Shown piece after piece: positions 32,362 to 33,282 of a stretch of 33,282 nt of DNA. The stretch is from Rhodobacteraceae bacterium UBA6273 (GTDB lineage: Bacteria > Pseudomonadota > Alphaproteobacteria > Rhodobacterales > Rhodobacteraceae). The stretch lies in the NCBI GenBank assembly GCA_002440625.1, contig DJUV01000206.1, positions 575 to 33,856 of the forward strand, in the 5' to 3' direction. The stretch's first letter is position 1; each line of letters opens with the position of its first letter. A program made the translations under genes and the position numbers. The notes below the pieces were generated by a model that was not told the origin of the DNA, did not search any database, and saw only the letters and a program-made list of their open reading frames with translations.

Positions 32362-33171
32362 ATGACCGGGCTCATCATCGACAACATCTCCATGCGCTTC
32401 GACCTGCCGGGCGGCGGTTCGGTACAGGCGTTGAAGAACGTCTCGCTTGAGTTGAAACCGGGAGAGCTTCTCTCCGTCCTCGGCCCCTCGGGCTGCGGCA
32501 AGACCACGCTTCTGAACATCCTCGCGGGGTTTCTCGCGCCCACGGACGGCAGGGTCACGCTCGGCGGCAAGCCGGTGACGGGGCCGGGACCGGAACGCGG
32601 CATGGTCTTCCAGCAGGGCGCGCTTTTCGAATGGATGAATGTCCGGCGCAATGTCGACTTCGGGCCACGTATGAAGGGGATGCCCGAGGCGGAGCGCAAC
32701 AAGATCACAGACCATCTCCTTGAAACCGTTGGCTTGCGCGATTTCAAGGACAAGGCGGTCTATGAGCTGTCCGGCGGCATGCAACAGCGCGTGGCACTGG
32801 CACGCTGCCTTGCCAACGACCCCGATGTGATCCTGATGGACGAACCCCTTGGCGCCCTTGACGCGCTCACGCGCGAGAAGATGCAAGGCCTGGTCCTCAA
32901 GCTCTGGAAGGAAACCGGCAAGACCGTGATCCTCATCACCCATTCGGTGGAAGAGGCGCTTCTCCTCGGCGAAAGGCTTCTGGTCATGGCCCCGCGACCG
33001 GGCCGCATCTACAAGGAATACCGCCTGCCTTTCGCCGAACGCGGCGTCAATCAGGACCTGCGCCTCGTCAAGAAATCCGAAGGCTTCGCCGAACGGCGGG
33101 AAGAGATCCTGTCGATGATCTGGGGCATGGAGGAAGAGATCATGGGCCGCACCGAAGGGGCTGCGGCATGA
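32362..33171 (+). CDS. tauB: Taurine ABC transporter ATP-binding protein TauB
   Basis: A 269-residue ABC ATPase of the SsuB/TauB group that drives taurine import. All nucleotide-binding motifs are present: Walker A GPSGCGKTT (41-49), Q-loop Q84 in MVFQQGALFEWMNV, signature LSGGMQQR (136-143), Walker B VILMDE (156-161) and switch H194 in LITHS. FEWMNV after the Q-loop resembles the FPWLNV/LPWRNV segment of TauB-like ATPases. The start at 32362 was chosen after the hairpin, with GAGGG just upstream; a 39-residue longer reading would run through the hairpin into tauA. The stop overlaps the tauC start as ATGA. Confidence 0.93.
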   Translation: MTGLIIDNISMRFDLPGGGSVQALKNVSLELKPGELLSVLGPSGCGKTTLLNILAGFLAPTDGRVTLGGKPVTGPGPERGMVFQQGALFEWMNVRRNVDFGPRMKGMPEAERNKITDHLLETVGLRDFKDKAVYELSGGMQQRVALARCLANDPDVILMDEPLGALDALTREKMQGLVLKLWKETGKTVILITHSVEEALLLGERLLVMAPRPGRIYKEYRLPFAERGVNQDLRLVKKSEGFAERREEILSMIWGMEEEIMGRTEGAAA

Positions 33172-33282
33172 CCGTCCTCGCCTTCTACGCCGCGCTTTTC
33201 ATCCTGTCCTATATCGCTGTCCGCCTTTTCCGTGCGCGGCGGCAGTCAAAGCAGGACCTGACCAGCCTCAAGACCGTGACCT
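33168..33282 (+). CDS. tauC: Probable taurine ABC transporter permease TauC (partial, C-terminus outside window)
   Basis: Only 38 residues are visible, starting MTVLAFYAALFILSYIAVRL and continuing with a basic stretch (RARRQSKQD). One hydrophobic segment followed by positive charges fits the N-terminus of an inner-membrane permease. Its start overlaps the tauB stop by the ATGA arrangement, so it should be the third gene of tauABC. The core permease domain is outside the window, so the call is based on position and the membrane segment. Confidence 0.7.
   Translation, partial: MTVLAFYAALFILSYIAVRLFRARRQSKQDLTSLKTVT

Overview
The window looks like chromosomal DNA of a GC-rich alphaproteobacterium of the Rhodobacteraceae (Rhodobacter/Ruegeria/Paracoccus relatives). 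The evidence is the gene content: an aglEFGAK alpha-glucoside locus, an AcuI-type reductase, and a tauR/xsc/tpa/tauABC taurine locus typical of that family. Base composition is even throughout. I saw no tRNA, rRNA, insertion sequence, phage gene or CRISPR array.

Left part (1-12.9 kb) handles sugar uptake and entry into central metabolism. On the minus strand, aglE-aglF-aglG-aglA-aglK encode an alpha-glucoside ABC importer and a cytoplasmic GH13 glucosidase. A LacI-type regulator (aglR) is divergent and is followed on the plus strand by a GH1 beta-glucosidase and glucokinase. Three AAAGCGCTTT-like operators lie between the two arms. Converging on them from the right is zwf-pgl-pgi, which takes glucose-6-phosphate to 6-phosphogluconate or fructose-6-phosphate. 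A different 14-bp palindrome sits upstream of zwf.

Middle part (12.9-17.1 kb) holds an AcuI-type acryloyl-CoA reductase, an aspartate/glutamate-racemase-family protein, a histidinol-dehydrogenase-like protein resembling sulfopropanediol dehydrogenase (HpsN) more than biosynthetic HisD, and a divergent LysR regulator. This is the least characterised catabolic module here.

Right part (17.2 kb to the end) is an almost complete taurine dissimilation island. TauABC imports taurine (tauC is cut by the window end). Tpa transaminates it to sulfoacetaldehyde, and Xsc cleaves that to acetyl phosphate and sulfite. Pta and AckA process the acetyl phosphate. A TSUP exporter removes sulfite, or a cytoplasmic molybdenum sulfite dehydrogenase (SoeABC) oxidises it. 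xsc-tauE-pta-ackA-soeA-soeB-soeC run in one direction, most with overlapping start and stop codons, and look like one operon. The MocR-type activator TauR is encoded just upstream.

By eye I find four pairs of CTGG-N-C-N-TA-like boxes with 23-24 bp between repeat starts, placed before xsc, tauR, tpa and tauA. They are probably TauR sites. A putative GT-C-type membrane glycosyltransferase gene of unknown role sits between tauR and tpa, and the tauR box pair points toward it.
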